This document shows, piece by piece, positions 1 to 8,705 of a DNA stretch of 64,000 nt. The notes under the pieces were generated by a model that was not told the origin of the DNA, did no database searches, and saw only the letters and a program-made list of their open reading frames with translations. The DNA lies in assembly GCF_002959855.1 (NCBI RefSeq), contig NZ_PPDB01000001.1, positions 248,001 through 312,000 of the forward strand, written 5' to 3'. This DNA comes from Veillonella denticariosi JCM 15641 (GTDB lineage: Bacteria > Bacillota > Negativicutes > Veillonellales > Veillonellaceae). Position numbers and translations under genes: made by a program. Within the stretch, counting starts at the first letter, position 1. Each line of letters begins with the position of its first letter.

Positions 1-701
1 TTGTTCAATTCATTTATCTGACCCGTTGTAGTCTCTTCTAGACCAAAGGTCTGAATAATCGGTTTGCCTATAACAATTTCTTCAATGCCGCTGTTGAAAG
101 CTCCCAATGCATTCTGATTTCTAAGATAGATGCGGCGGGCTCGTTTAGATAGCCACGTTAAACATACGATACCGATACATATAATGACGATGATGGATGC
201 TCCTAAAATAGGGCTGATCCAGAGCATCATAGCCGTGGCGCCGATGATACCGATAATGGCGGATATGAGGCCCGGCACACCTTCACCTATTGTTTCCGCA
301 ACGGTATCTAAATCAGATGTGAGGCGGCTTAATAGGTCTCCTCGTCGGTGATCGTGAAAGTATTCAATTGGCAATGAATATAAATGAGTACTCATACGTG
401 TACGTAATGCTAATACTGTTTTGGAACCGATGGAGGCCATCATATATTCGCCGCAGTATGTAAATAATGCATGACCGCTGTAGATGGCGATGAGCCGGAG
501 AATGATGGTATCTATCGAAGATATAATTGTATTAATATCTTGATCCGTTTTCAAACCGCTGACGATAGCATCTACAATTTTACCGAGTAAAACCGGAGCG
601 GAGACTTCAAACATGGCTGCAGCGATAAGCGCTAAGACGAGTAGAGATAGCCAGCCCCATTGGCTCTTAGAATCGATCAGGAAGCGACGCAATGGATTCA
701 T
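1..701 (-). CDS. ABC exporter subunit, N-terminal membrane part (partial)
   Basis: This is the first ~233 codons of a type-1 ABC exporter; the rest, including the ATPase domain, lies beyond the left edge. The translation begins MNPLRRFLID and shows hydrophobic segments plus the usual cytoplasmic loop with EYFHDHRRGDLLSRLTSD, typical of the ABC transmembrane domain. Its ATG overlaps the TGA of the gene upstream (ATGA at 698-701), so the two are translationally coupled. The pair probably forms a heterodimer of the BmrCD/LmrCD/YheIH kind. The substrate cannot be read from sequence. Confidence 0.88.
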   Translation of the reverse strand, partial: MNPLRRFLIDSKSQWGWLSLLVLALIAAAMFEVSAPVLLGKIVDAIVSGLKTDQDINTIISSIDTIILRLIAIYSGHALFTYCGEYMMASIGSKTVLALRTRMSTHLYSLPIEYFHDHRRGDLLSRLTSDLDTVAETIGEGVPGLISAIIGIIGATAMMLWISPILGASIIVIICIGIVCLTWLSKRARRIYLRNQNALGAFNSGIEEIVIGKPIIQTFGLEETTTGQINELN

Positions 702-2554
702 GCTGTCACCTCCTGAGATGCTAAAATCTGTTGATATACAGTAGATGTACCTGCTAGTTCATCATGTGTGCCATAGCCTGCAACTTGACCTCGGTTGATG
801 ATTAAGATGTGGTCCGCTTTTTTGGCAGCGCTTACCTTTTGTTCTACTGAGATAAGTGCGGGATGATTGTCCTTTTGTAACTCTTCATGTAATGCTGTTC
901 GAACAGCGCGCTCCGTAGTGTCATCGAGGGCGGAGAAACTATCATCGAAAATAAACAGATCTGGCTTGCGGACAAGGGCTCTGGCCATAGCAAGACGCTG
1001 GCGTTGGCCACCGGATAGATTTGTATCGCCTTGTGACACTATATACTGGTAACCACCTTCAAGGCGACTGATAAATTCGTCCGCCTTAGATAATCGGCAT
1101 GCATTTTCTATATCTTGAATTGAAATATCTTGGTCTGGTGCGGCACCGTAACGTACATTCATATCGATAGTGCCTGTAAATAAGTAGGCTGTTTGCGGCA
1201 CATAACCGATACGTGCACGCAAGTCGTCTACATTCCACTGGTAGATGGATTTACCTTTGAAGAGAATATCTCCGGATTCAATGGAGAATAGGCGAGGAAT
1301 GAGATTTGTAATCGTACTTTTACCTGAACCGATATCGCCCATGATGGCTAATGTTTCACCGTGATGAACGGTAAAGGAAATATTTTCTAGCGCAGGTGAT
1401 TCCGCATTATCGTAGCGGAACGTAACATTGCGGAACTCGAGCAATGGTGTATCCTGGGTTGCGGTTGCGGTTGCGGTTGCGGTTGCGGTTGCGGTTGCGG
1501 TTGCGGTTGCGGTTGATGGGGGTGTCTCATAACTTTGTCGCGTATGTTGCATCGATTTTGAGGTATTAGATTTTTCATCATCAGTGTGATAGGGCTCTGG
1601 AAATGTATTCGAATTTTCGTGTTCTAACAACTCTCGAATACGGGTATAGCATACGATAGCTTCAGGAATATCGATGGTTACGAAAATAGCCATGAGCATA
1701 CTCAATAAAATGAGGTTGGCGTATTCGATAACGGCCATGATATCACCTACCTGCAGGGAGCCCATGCTTACGTTGTAGCCTCCGAGCCATAGGATGGCTA
1801 CGGTACTCATATTAAACAGGATCAATATGGTAGGTAAACCTATGGCAAAGGTTTGGCGCAATCGTTTGTTGAGTTGTGCTGTTTCTGTAAAAATACAGAT
1901 TTCTTTATCGTTCTCATAGGTCCGTCTGTTGAAAGCTCGTATGACAGGCATGCCCACAATATGATCGCGTACCATGTCTGTAATATCATCTAATTTTATC
2001 TGTATCGCTTTGATGAGCGGTAAAGCTCGGCTTTCAATAAAGATAATGGTGAGTATCATGCAAGCCATAACGACGAGGATGACGAGGCCCAGTTGCCAGC
2101 TTTTATAGAATGTAAGACCGAGACCGACACAAATCATGAGCGGCATTGGGAGAATCATATTTAATCCTTCTCCCAGGACGGATTGAATCTTTTCTACGTC
2201 TCGGCTTGTTCGCATGAGTATGGTACCGGTGCCAAAATGTGTGAAGTTTCGTAGTGAAAAGTATTGTAAGGCTGTTACCAAATCATTGCGTATGTCCTTA
2301 CCTATAGCGGCAGAAATATGAGCACTCATTGCTACGCTTAGAATTGCAGATAATACTGTTAAGAGCGCGACGATGAGCATATTCATGCTGGAGCTTGTAA
2401 TCATTTCCAGGTCGCCGCGGAGTACGCCGTCATTGATGATAGATGCTGTTAATGTCGGTATATATAATGTGCCTGCCACATTGAGTAAAGATAATATCGA
2501 TATTGTAATTATGGGGACCCGTAAGGGTTTTATATAATGGAAAAATGGTTTCAT
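698..2554 (-). CDS. ABC exporter ATP-binding/permease subunit (degenerate site half)
   Basis: A 618-residue half-transporter: six-helix membrane domain (about residues 1-300), a low-complexity linker, then an ATPase domain (about 375-615). The ATPase has a Walker A (GDIGSGKST), signature LSGGQRQRLA, and a Walker B reading LFIFDDSFSALD. The catalytic glutamate is therefore Asp, and the H-loop histidine is replaced (ISVEQKVS). In heterodimeric exporters this pattern marks the partner that carries the non-hydrolysing site, which fits the overlapping downstream partner. I chose the ATG at 2554 because AAAGG lies 8 nt upstream; an in-frame ATG at 2644 would add 30 residues without a good ribosome site. 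The linker holds an Ala-Thr repeat encoded by a hexanucleotide tract. Substrate unknown. Confidence 0.9.
   Translation of the reverse strand: MKPFFHYIKPLRVPIITISILSLLNVAGTLYIPTLTASIINDGVLRGDLEMITSSSMNMLIVALLTVLSAILSVAMSAHISAAIGKDIRNDLVTALQYFSLRNFTHFGTGTILMRTSRDVEKIQSVLGEGLNMILPMPLMICVGLGLTFYKSWQLGLVILVVMACMILTIIFIESRALPLIKAIQIKLDDITDMVRDHIVGMPVIRAFNRRTYENDKEICIFTETAQLNKRLRQTFAIGLPTILILFNMSTVAILWLGGYNVSMGSLQVGDIMAVIEYANLILLSMLMAIFVTIDIPEAIVCYTRIRELLEHENSNTFPEPYHTDDEKSNTSKSMQHTRQSYETPPSTATATATATATATATATATQDTPLLEFRNVTFRYDNAESPALENISFTVHHGETLAIMGDIGSGKSTITNLIPRLFSIESGDILFKGKSIYQWNVDDLRARIGYVPQTAYLFTGTIDMNVRYGAAPDQDISIQDIENACRLSKADEFISRLEGGYQYIVSQGDTNLSGGQRQRLAMARALVRKPDLFIFDDSFSALDDTTERAVRTALHEELQKDNHPALISVEQKVSAAKKADHILIINRGQVAGYGTHDELAGTSTVYQQILASQEVTA
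1457..1515 (-). repeat. Hexanucleotide microsatellite inside ABC exporter gene
   Basis: Nine perfect copies of GGTTGC (plus strand) plus a partial tenth lie inside the exporter gene. On the coding strand they encode alternating Ala-Thr in the linker between membrane and ATPase domains (about residues 349-366). The unit is 6 bp, so slippage changes linker length by two residues without shifting the frame. Confidence 0.97.
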
Positions 2555-2750
2555 ATAGAGCCTTTCGACATAATGCAGTTTAAAAGAGTACCTTTTATTA
2601 TATTGCATAAAATTTAAATTAGCTAGAGATATATAATTACTCACAGTTTAGTATCTGTTAATAACTATTATGCTTTGAGATATGCGCTCTATCCTACGTA
2701 AGTCGCTAGATAGACATATGCCGGCTTATTTTTATCTAAAATGGTAAGAC

Positions 2751-2778
2751 TTGACAAATCTAATAAAATCAATATATT
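2751..2778 (+). promoter_or_regulatory. Predicted sigma-70-type promoter
   Basis: TTGACA (2751-2756) and TATATT (2773-2778) are separated by 16 nt, about 50 nt before the start codon of the S-component-like gene. No riboswitch fold was recognised between the promoter and the gene. Confidence 0.6.
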
Positions 2779-2831
2779 GATAGTGTAATGGTAAGTATCC
2801 AAACTGTACTTTCTGTTGGAGGTGTTTTTTT

Positions 2832-3341
2832 ATGTCCACAAAGTCTATAACCGGCACAGGTTTATTATTGGCCGTTGCTTTACTGGCGCAAAGCTTGCGT
2901 CTTATTTTCCCGTTTATTCCTAATACGGTGAGCATGTTCCTCATCGGAACGATTACGTCGGCTACATTTGTATTGGCGACATGGCGTTACGGTTGGAAAA
3001 ACGGCCTCGTTATAGCCTGGATTGCACCGGTGGTGGCTTACTTGCAAGGTATGTTACCGTTTCCGCCGTTTATCCTGATCACGGGGCTTGGCACGTCGGC
3101 CTATGTATTTGCCGTTTACTGGTTACAGCATAAACCCAAGATATTACTTGTCGTCGTAGGTGCCATTGTGAAAGCGGGGGTACTCTTTGGCGGATACTCG
3201 ATGTTCTTTTCGTTATTCTCATTCCCTGAAAAGAGCGTTAACACCATGTTGTTCGTAGCTAGTTGGCCTCAGCTTGTCACAGCGTCATTGGGAATTATAC
3301 TGGCTTTGATTGTTATGAAACGAGCTCGTCTTAGTTTCTAG
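2832..3341 (+). CDS. ECF transporter S-component-like membrane protein
   Basis: A 169-residue, very hydrophobic protein with five or six predicted membrane helices and almost no soluble parts. It begins MSTKSITGTGLLLAVALL and contains NTVSMFLIG and GMLPFPPFI, which resemble the small substrate-binding (S) components of energy-coupling-factor vitamin transporters. The ribosome site TTGGAGGTG precedes the ATG. No energising subunits are nearby, so it would have to share a module encoded elsewhere. The substrate is unknown; the methionine genes downstream only weakly hint at a sulfur compound or cofactor, since a terminator separates them. Confidence 0.65.
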   Translation: MSTKSITGTGLLLAVALLAQSLRLIFPFIPNTVSMFLIGTITSATFVLATWRYGWKNGLVIAWIAPVVAYLQGMLPFPPFILITGLGTSAYVFAVYWLQHKPKILLVVVGAIVKAGVLFGGYSMFFSLFSFPEKSVNTMLFVASWPQLVTASLGIILALIVMKRARLSF

Positions 3342-3377
3342 TTATGACAACCCATTCAAAATAGATATGACTTTTAA

Positions 3378-3408
3378 GGGCGCTCATCACCGATGAACGC
3401 CCATTTTT
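3378..3408 (+). terminator. Rho-independent terminator
   Basis: GGGCGCTCATC pairs with GATGAACGCCC (one mismatch, 3-nt loop), followed by ATTTTTG. It separates the S-component gene from the methionine genes. Confidence 0.85.
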
Positions 3409-3409
3409 G

Positions 3410-3439
3410 TTGACCTTACTCGCAGTCTACTTTTATAAT
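3410..3439 (+). promoter_or_regulatory. Predicted promoter of methionine genes
   Basis: TTGACC (3410-3415), an 18-nt spacer and a perfect TATAAT (3434-3439), 37 nt before the start codon. The leader is too short to hold a SAM riboswitch or T-box. Confidence 0.65.
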
Positions 3440-3475
3440 TAACATATTGTATACGAATATGAGGAGTTGATTGGA

Positions 3476-4609
3476 ATGAAGTTTAATACGAAATGCGTTC
3501 ATGGCGGCGGCAAACCGGATAGTACGGGTGCGATTTCCCCTGCAATTTATATGTCCAGTACATTTTCCCATCCCGGATTAGGGGATACAACAGGATATCA
3601 ATATACGCGTGAGTCGAATCCCACACGGAATCGATTGGAACAATTGATCGCCGGTCTTGAGGAAGGTACGGATGCATTGGCGTTTTCCTCGGGGATGGCG
3701 GCGGTGGACGCTGTATTCCATTTATTCTCTTTCGGAGACCACATCATATTAGGGGATGACCTGTATGGCGGCTCCATCCGCATGTTTACAAATATTTATG
3801 AACAGAACGGCATTGAATTTACCTATGTGGGGACGTCCGATCTTGATGCTGTGAAAGCAGCTTTCAAACCGAATACGAAGGCGGTATATATTGAAACGCC
3901 GACAAATCCGATGATGGAAATCACCGATATTCGCGCATTGTGTGCGATGGCACATGAACGAAATGCACTGGTTATCATCGACAATACATTTTTGAGCCCT
4001 TATTTCCAGAAGCCGTTGACCTTGGGTGCGGATATCGTGATTCATAGCGGAACAAAATTCATCGGCGGTCATCATGATGTTATTTCGGGATTTACGATTG
4101 TGAAAGATGATGAAATCGCGGCAAAGTTGCGGCTGATTTATAAAACGGTAGGCGCCTGCTTATCCGCTATGGACAGCTGGCTCGTTATTCGCGGTGTAAA
4201 AACATTGGCGCTTCGTATGGAACAGCATCAGAAAAATGCCATTGCCATTGCACAATGGCTTAAAAACGAACCGAAGGTGACCAAGGTATTGTTCCCGGGG
4301 CTTCCTGAACATCCGGGGTATGAAATCAATAAATCACAGACAACAGGTTTTGGCGGTATGTTGTCCTTCGAGGTAGATAGTGAAGAAACGGCGAAGACCG
4401 TCTTAGAAGGTATCGAGTTGATTCAATTTGCTGAAAGTCTCGGCGGGACGGAATCTCTGTTGACATATCCAGTAACGCAGACACATCCGGATTTAAAGCC
4501 GGAGGATGCGGAGCGTAAAGGCATTACACGTCGATTGTTGCGGTTGTCTGTGGGGATTGAAGATACGGATGATCTGATTGCTGATTTAGCGCAAGCTTTT
4601 AAAAAGTAA
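3476..4609 (+). CDS. PLP-dependent trans-sulfuration enzyme (cystathionine synthase/lyase family)
   Basis: A 377-residue Cys/Met metabolism PLP enzyme. It carries YQYTRESNPTRNRLE, the cofactor-stacking LYGGS region, and the Schiff-base lysine in HSGTKFIGGHHD (Lys194). The family contains cystathionine gamma-synthase (MetB), cystathionine beta-lyase (MetC), cystathionine gamma-lyase and methionine gamma-lyase, which cannot be separated reliably by eye. With a MalY/PatB-type beta-lyase directly downstream and MetA next, cystathionine gamma-synthase is the most economical role. The ATG at 3476 has GAGGAG 9 nt upstream; an alternative TTG at 3467 touches that site and is unlikely. The next gene follows after 11 nt, so they form an operon. 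Confidence 0.88.
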   Translation: MKFNTKCVHGGGKPDSTGAISPAIYMSSTFSHPGLGDTTGYQYTRESNPTRNRLEQLIAGLEEGTDALAFSSGMAAVDAVFHLFSFGDHIILGDDLYGGSIRMFTNIYEQNGIEFTYVGTSDLDAVKAAFKPNTKAVYIETPTNPMMEITDIRALCAMAHERNALVIIDNTFLSPYFQKPLTLGADIVIHSGTKFIGGHHDVISGFTIVKDDEIAAKLRLIYKTVGACLSAMDSWLVIRGVKTLALRMEQHQKNAIAIAQWLKNEPKVTKVLFPGLPEHPGYEINKSQTTGFGGMLSFEVDSEETAKTVLEGIELIQFAESLGGTESLLTYPVTQTHPDLKPEDAERKGITRRLLRLSVGIEDTDDLIADLAQAFKK

Positions 4610-4620
4610 AAGGAGTTTAG

Positions 4621-5805
4621 ATGGGACGATATAATTTTGATCAAATCTTGGATAGAACTCATACGAAGTCGCTAAAGTACGATTTCGCTGTGCAGCGGGG
4701 AAAACCGGCGGATATCCTACCGTTTTGGGTGGCGGATATGGACTTTGAGATACCTTCAGAGTTGAAACAAATTTTGTTGGACCGTGTAAATCATGGCGTA
4801 TTTGGATATACGGATACGGATGATTCATATTGGAATGTGTTGGAGCACTGGTTTACATCTCGTTTTAACTGGACTCCTCAAGCTAAATGGCTTGTGAAGA
4901 CGCCGGGAATCGTGTTCGCCTTGGCAATGGCAGTTCGCGCTTTCACAAAGGAAGGGGACGGTGTCCTCATCAATCAACCGGTGTATTATCCTTTCAGTAT
5001 GGTTATTGATGATAATGATCGACGGCTCATCAATGTACCTCTTATAAAAGGTGATGAAAAATATACCATCGATTTTGAGGGTATTGAGCGCGCTATCGTT
5101 GAGGAACATGTTACGTTATTCCTCTTGTGTAATCCTCACAATCCGGTGGGACGCGTATGGACTAAAGAGGAATTAAGACGTCTTGGCGATATCTGTATCA
5201 GATATAATGTGATTATTGTGAGTGATGAAATTCACGCTGATTTTGTGTGGAACGGTCATACACATCGCGTATTTGCCGGACTGGGTGAAGTGTATGCGGA
5301 GCATTGTATTGTATGTACGGCGCCGAGTAAAACCTTTAACATTGCAGGCTTGCAGGTGAGCAATATTTTTATTCCGAATGATTCGTTGCGCCGACGTTTT
5401 ATCAAGGAAATCGATCGTGTCGGTTACAGTCAGTTAAATACGATGGGCATTGTTGCCTGTGAAGGAGCGTATAAGGTTGGGGCCCCTTGGCTTGATGAAT
5501 TGAAGGAATATATTCAAGGGAATATTCAATTTACTATCGATTATTTTGAAAGCTATATGCCTAAGATTCACATGTATAGACCCGAAGGGACCTATCTCAT
5601 GTGGTTCGATTGTTCTCAACTGCCACTTAGCCCTGCAGAACGGGACGAATGGATCGTGAATGATGCAAAACTGTGGTTTGATACAGGATCCATGTTCGGG
5701 GTTGACGGCGAGAACTTTGAGCGGATTAATGTAGCCTGTCCGAGAAAGACCTTGGAACAAGGCCTCGATGTATTGCGAAGAGCTTATGAGAAAAAAGGTT
5801 TTTAA
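4621..5805 (+). CDS. MalY/PatB-type cystathionine beta-lyase (class I/II aminotransferase fold)
   Basis: A 394-residue PLP enzyme of the MalY/PatB C-S lyase family, which cleaves cystathionine to homocysteine, pyruvate and ammonia, and often cysteine too. Visible signatures are FWVADMDFE near the N-terminus, NPHNPVGR (171-178), SDEIHADF (201-208) and the cofactor lysine in SKTFN (Lys237). Start: ATG preceded by AAAAGGAG. It lies between the trans-sulfuration enzyme and MetA, spaced 11 and 26 nt, consistent with one methionine-synthesis transcript. MalY in E. coli also acts as a regulator; nothing here bears on that. Confidence 0.9.
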   Translation: MGRYNFDQILDRTHTKSLKYDFAVQRGKPADILPFWVADMDFEIPSELKQILLDRVNHGVFGYTDTDDSYWNVLEHWFTSRFNWTPQAKWLVKTPGIVFALAMAVRAFTKEGDGVLINQPVYYPFSMVIDDNDRRLINVPLIKGDEKYTIDFEGIERAIVEEHVTLFLLCNPHNPVGRVWTKEELRRLGDICIRYNVIIVSDEIHADFVWNGHTHRVFAGLGEVYAEHCIVCTAPSKTFNIAGLQVSNIFIPNDSLRRRFIKEIDRVGYSQLNTMGIVACEGAYKVGAPWLDELKEYIQGNIQFTIDYFESYMPKIHMYRPEGTYLMWFDCSQLPLSPAERDEWIVNDAKLWFDTGSMFGVDGENFERINVACPRKTLEQGLDVLRRAYEKKGF

Positions 5806-5831
5806 ATTGTATAAAGCCTAGGGGTGATATT

Positions 5832-6791
5832 ATGCCTATTAAAGTGATAAAAAATTTGCCGGCTATTACGAAGTTAGCTCAGGAAAATATTTTCGTTATG
5901 GATACGGAGCGAGCGGAAAATCAACAGATTCGTCCTCTTCATATTCTGCTTGTCAATTTGATGCCTACTAAGGAAATTACGGAAACGCAGATCTTGCGTG
6001 CTCTCAGTAACAGCCCGTTGCAGGTAAATCTGACATTGCTACATACGGCATCGAGGAAATCTAAAAATACGGATGAAGAATATTTGGAAACATTTTATCG
6101 AACCTTTGATGAAGTGAAGGATGAGTTTTTTGACGGTATGATTATTACTGGCGCCCCTGTAGAACTGATGCCTTTTGAAGAGGTGGATTATTGGTCTGAA
6201 CTCGTAGAAATTATGGACTGGGGTGAAGAACACGTTTATTCCACCTTTTATATTTGCTGGGGGGCACAGGCCGGTCTTTATCATCATTTCGGTATCAATA
6301 AATTCGTCATGGATGAAAAGCTGTTCGGTGTGTATGAGCATGATATTTATAATGATCAACCTGTATTAATGCGCGGATTTGATGAAAAATTCTGGATGCC
6401 TCATTCCCGTCATACGACGGTATCGTTGCAGCAGATTAAGGATAATCGTGAATTGGAATTATTGGCCGGATCTGAACCGACCGGTGCCGCTATAGTCCGT
6501 AGTCTTGATAATAAACATATTTTTGTGTTCGGTCATGCCGAGTATGATTGGGATACCCTTAATCGGGAATATGTGCGGGATATCAAAAAAGGTTTGAAAA
6601 TTGATGTACCGGAAAATTATTTTCCCGATGATGATCCAAAACAGCGGCCTGTTGTGCGTTGGCGTTCGGTGAGCACATTGCTGTTTACGAATTGGCTCAA
6701 TTACTATGTATATCAGGAAACACCGTATATTATTGAACAAATACAGAAAATGAAGTTTGAGCGCGATAAAAATTTAGGCGCCTATATTTAA
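5832..6791 (+). CDS. metA: Homoserine O-acetyltransferase, MetA type
   Basis: A 319-residue enzyme that acylates homoserine, the first committed step of methionine synthesis. The class-I glutamine-amidotransferase-like fold is recognisable by ICWGAQAG with the nucleophile Cys142 and by the His235/Glu237 pair in FGHAEYDW. Residue 111 is Glu (GAPVELMPFE). In characterised MetA enzymes Glu at 111 goes with acetyl-CoA and Gly with succinyl-CoA, so this one most likely makes O-acetylhomoserine. That matches the O-acetylhomoserine sulfhydrylase encoded next. The length equals the family norm. It is the last gene before a strong structured terminator. Confidence 0.95.
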   Translation: MPIKVIKNLPAITKLAQENIFVMDTERAENQQIRPLHILLVNLMPTKEITETQILRALSNSPLQVNLTLLHTASRKSKNTDEEYLETFYRTFDEVKDEFFDGMIITGAPVELMPFEEVDYWSELVEIMDWGEEHVYSTFYICWGAQAGLYHHFGINKFVMDEKLFGVYEHDIYNDQPVLMRGFDEKFWMPHSRHTTVSLQQIKDNRELELLAGSEPTGAAIVRSLDNKHIFVFGHAEYDWDTLNREYVRDIKKGLKIDVPENYFPDDDPKQRPVVRWRSVSTLLFTNWLNYYVYQETPYIIEQIQKMKFERDKNLGAYI

Positions 6792-7164
6792 TCTTATAGA
6801 ATGTTAGGAGTCCCTGAACGGGCTTCAAAGCCTCCAAGGCCATCCACCTCGCTACGCGAGGCCGCCAAGTCGTTTTGAAACCCGTTCAGGGGCTTTTTTA
6901 TTTTAGGAATAAAATAGACGCCTACATATTATCGATTGGGGAATCGGAAAGTCGTTTTTGAGAAGCCATTGGTTTTAATTTTGTGTCTTTTAACTATAGG
7001 TACCTAAAATTCTCAGAGGTATAAGAGGGTGTCAGGGAGTGCCCCATAGTTTTAAGTTATGGAGAAGGTGCTGTAAAAAATAGTAGACATAATTTTTAAA
7101 GCATAGTACTATACTGGGTATAAAAACAGATGAGATAGTTATCACATATAAAGGAGTTGTTACG
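6792..7164. other. metA-metY intergenic region
   Basis: It holds the long-loop terminator (6812-6898) and then about 265 bp with no gene. I looked for a SAM riboswitch, T-box or SAM-II fold and saw none. A possible promoter is TAGACA (7084-7089) with TATACT (7110-7115), but the 20-nt spacing is poor. Confidence 0.5.
6812..6898 (+). terminator. Long-loop terminator after metA
   Basis: The arms 6812-6829 and 6874-6891 pair over 18 bp with one mismatch and are followed by CTTTTTTTA. The 44-nt loop contains its own hairpin (CCTCG ... CGAGG). It is one of four inverted repeats in the window with unusually large internal loops. Confidence 0.85.
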
Positions 7165-8436
7165 ATGAGCAAACAATACAGATTTGAAACTTTACAATTA
7201 CATGCGGGTCATACGGTAGATCCTACAGGTTCTCGGGCGGTGCCGATTTATCAGACTACATCTTTCGTGTTTAAGGATGCGGAGGAAGCGGCAGGCCGAT
7301 TTGCGTTAACAAATCCGGGCGCAATTTACAGTCGTCTCGGCAATCCTACGACGGATGTGCTGGATGCTCGCGTGGCACAACTCGAAGGTGGTGCAGGCGG
7401 TATTGCGGTAGCATCCGGTTCCGCAGCGGCTACTTATGCTATTCAAAACGTAGCGGGCACAGGTGATAATATTGTGGCTGCCTCCACATTGTACGGCGGT
7501 ACATATAATCTGTTTACTGCAACATTACCTCGCTTCGGTATCACTACAAAGTTTGTTAATTCGGATAATTTAGATGAATTTGATGCGGCTATCGATGATA
7601 ATACAAAGGCCGTATATATTGAAACAATCGGTAACCCCGGTATCAATTTGATTGACGTGCAGGCGGTAGCGGATATCGCTCACAAACACGGCGTAATCTT
7701 AATCGTAGATAATACATTTGCATCTCCATACTTGTTCCGTCCGCTTGAACACGGTGCAGACGTAGTTATTCATTCGGCGACTAAATACCTTGGTGGTCAC
7801 GGTACGACCTTGGCGGGTATTATCGTAGAGTCCGGTAAATTTGATTATAAAGCATCCGGGCGCTATCCTGGCTTTGTGGAAGGGGATGAACATTATAACG
7901 GTTTAGTGTACGGTGATTTGCCGATTCCTTTCACCGTGAAAGTCCGCACTCAGTTATTGCGTGATACAGGCGCCTGCATTACCCCGTTGGCATCCTGGCA
8001 AATCCTACAAGGCATTGAAACATTATCCTTGCGCGTGGAACGTCATGTGGAAAACACTCGTAAAGTCGTAGAATTCTTGAGTAAACATCCTAAAGTATCC
8101 TGGATCAATTATCCTGAGTTAAAGGACAGTAAATATAAAGCCTTGGCGGATAAATACTTCCCTAAAGGAATCGGTGCTGTCTTTACATTCGGCGTAAAAG
8201 GCGGCAAGGAAGCGGGCATCAAATTTGTTGATGCATTGGATATTTTCTCCAACCTGGCAAATGTGGCGGATGCGAAATCTCTTGTTATTCATCCGGCATC
8301 TACTACACATGCTCAGCTTAACGAAGAGCAACAGAAATCTGCCGGTGTTACACCTGATATGATTCGTTTATCCGTAGGCCTTGAAAATATTGATGATATC
8401 ATCGAAGATTTGGCACAAGCTTTGGATAAAGTATAA
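7165..8436 (+). CDS. metY: O-acetylhomoserine sulfhydrylase
   Basis: A 423-residue PLP enzyme of the O-acetylhomoserine (thiol)-lyase family, which condenses O-acetylhomoserine with sulfide to give homocysteine directly. The long length (about 425 versus about 380 for cystathionine enzymes), the start [28 protein letters not shown] and the cofactor lysine in [12 protein letters not shown] (Lys207) are characteristic. The ATG follows AAAGGAGTTGTTACG. With MetA and the two cystathionine-type enzymes upstream, the cell appears able to use both direct sulfhydrylation and trans-sulfuration. It is separately transcribed and ends at a strong terminator. Confidence 0.95.
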   Translation: MSKQYRFETLQLHAGHTVDPTGSRAVPIYQTTSFVFKDAEEAAGRFALTNPGAIYSRLGNPTTDVLDARVAQLEGGAGGIAVASGSAAATYAIQNVAGTGDNIVAASTLYGGTYNLFTATLPRFGITTKFVNSDNLDEFDAAIDDNTKAVYIETIGNPGINLIDVQAVADIAHKHGVILIVDNTFASPYLFRPLEHGADVVIHSATKYLGGHGTTLAGIIVESGKFDYKASGRYPGFVEGDEHYNGLVYGDLPIPFTVKVRTQLLRDTGACITPLASWQILQGIETLSLRVERHVENTRKVVEFLSKHPKVSWINYPELKDSKYKALADKYFPKGIGAVFTFGVKGGKEAGIKFVDALDIFSNLANVADAKSLVIHPASTTHAQLNEEQQKSAGVTPDMIRLSVGLENIDDIIEDLAQALDKV

Positions 8437-8447
8437 TTGAATGTAAT

Positions 8448-8483
8448 AAAAGAACCTTGGATCAATGATCCAAGGTTCTTTTT
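8448..8483. terminator. Bidirectional terminator between metY and the PepSY gene
   Basis: AAAAGAACCTTGGATC pairs perfectly with GATCCAAGGTTCTTTT around a 3-nt loop. There is a T-run on the plus side and an A-run on the other, so it can end transcripts from both sides. Confidence 0.9.
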
Positions 8484-8501
8484 GAAAGGGAGTATAGTGT
8501 T

Positions 8502-8620
8502 ATTTGACTTACGGTGTGTGGACATAAGTCAAATGTTTGTCTACATGTACGTAGACTTAGAGAGCCTGTGGTGTGTGTCACAGGTTGTTAGTGTGTGAGA
8601 GAGTGTATCCAAAGGATACA
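8502..8620 (-). repeat. String of four hairpins with GT-rich linkers, 3' of PepSY gene
   Basis: Four unrelated perfect hairpins follow one another: ATTTGACTTA/TAAGTCAAAT (8502-8534), GTCTAC/GTAGAC (8539-8556), CCTGTG/CACAGG (8565-8584) and TGTATCC/GGATACA (8604-8620). The loops and linkers are rich in GTGTGT (CACACA on the transcribed strand). No open reading frame is present. The stretch lies between the stop codon of the PepSY gene (8706) and the terminator at 8448-8483, so it would be a structured 3' untranslated region. Confidence 0.8.
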
Positions 8621-8705
8621 GTGTGTATAGTATGTGTGTTATATATAGTGTTTGTCCAGGAGAGTGGTTAGGGTCTGAATTGCTCCCCTAGACTTTAAAT
8701 TGGAA

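Noticed and set aside
1387-1581. Gln-Pro repeat protein on the minus strand
   Set aside because: It is the hexanucleotide tract read in another frame of the ABC exporter gene, without a ribosome site.
6900-7164. SAM riboswitch or T-box before metY
   Set aside because: None of the conserved SAM-I, SAM-II or T-box motifs could be found.
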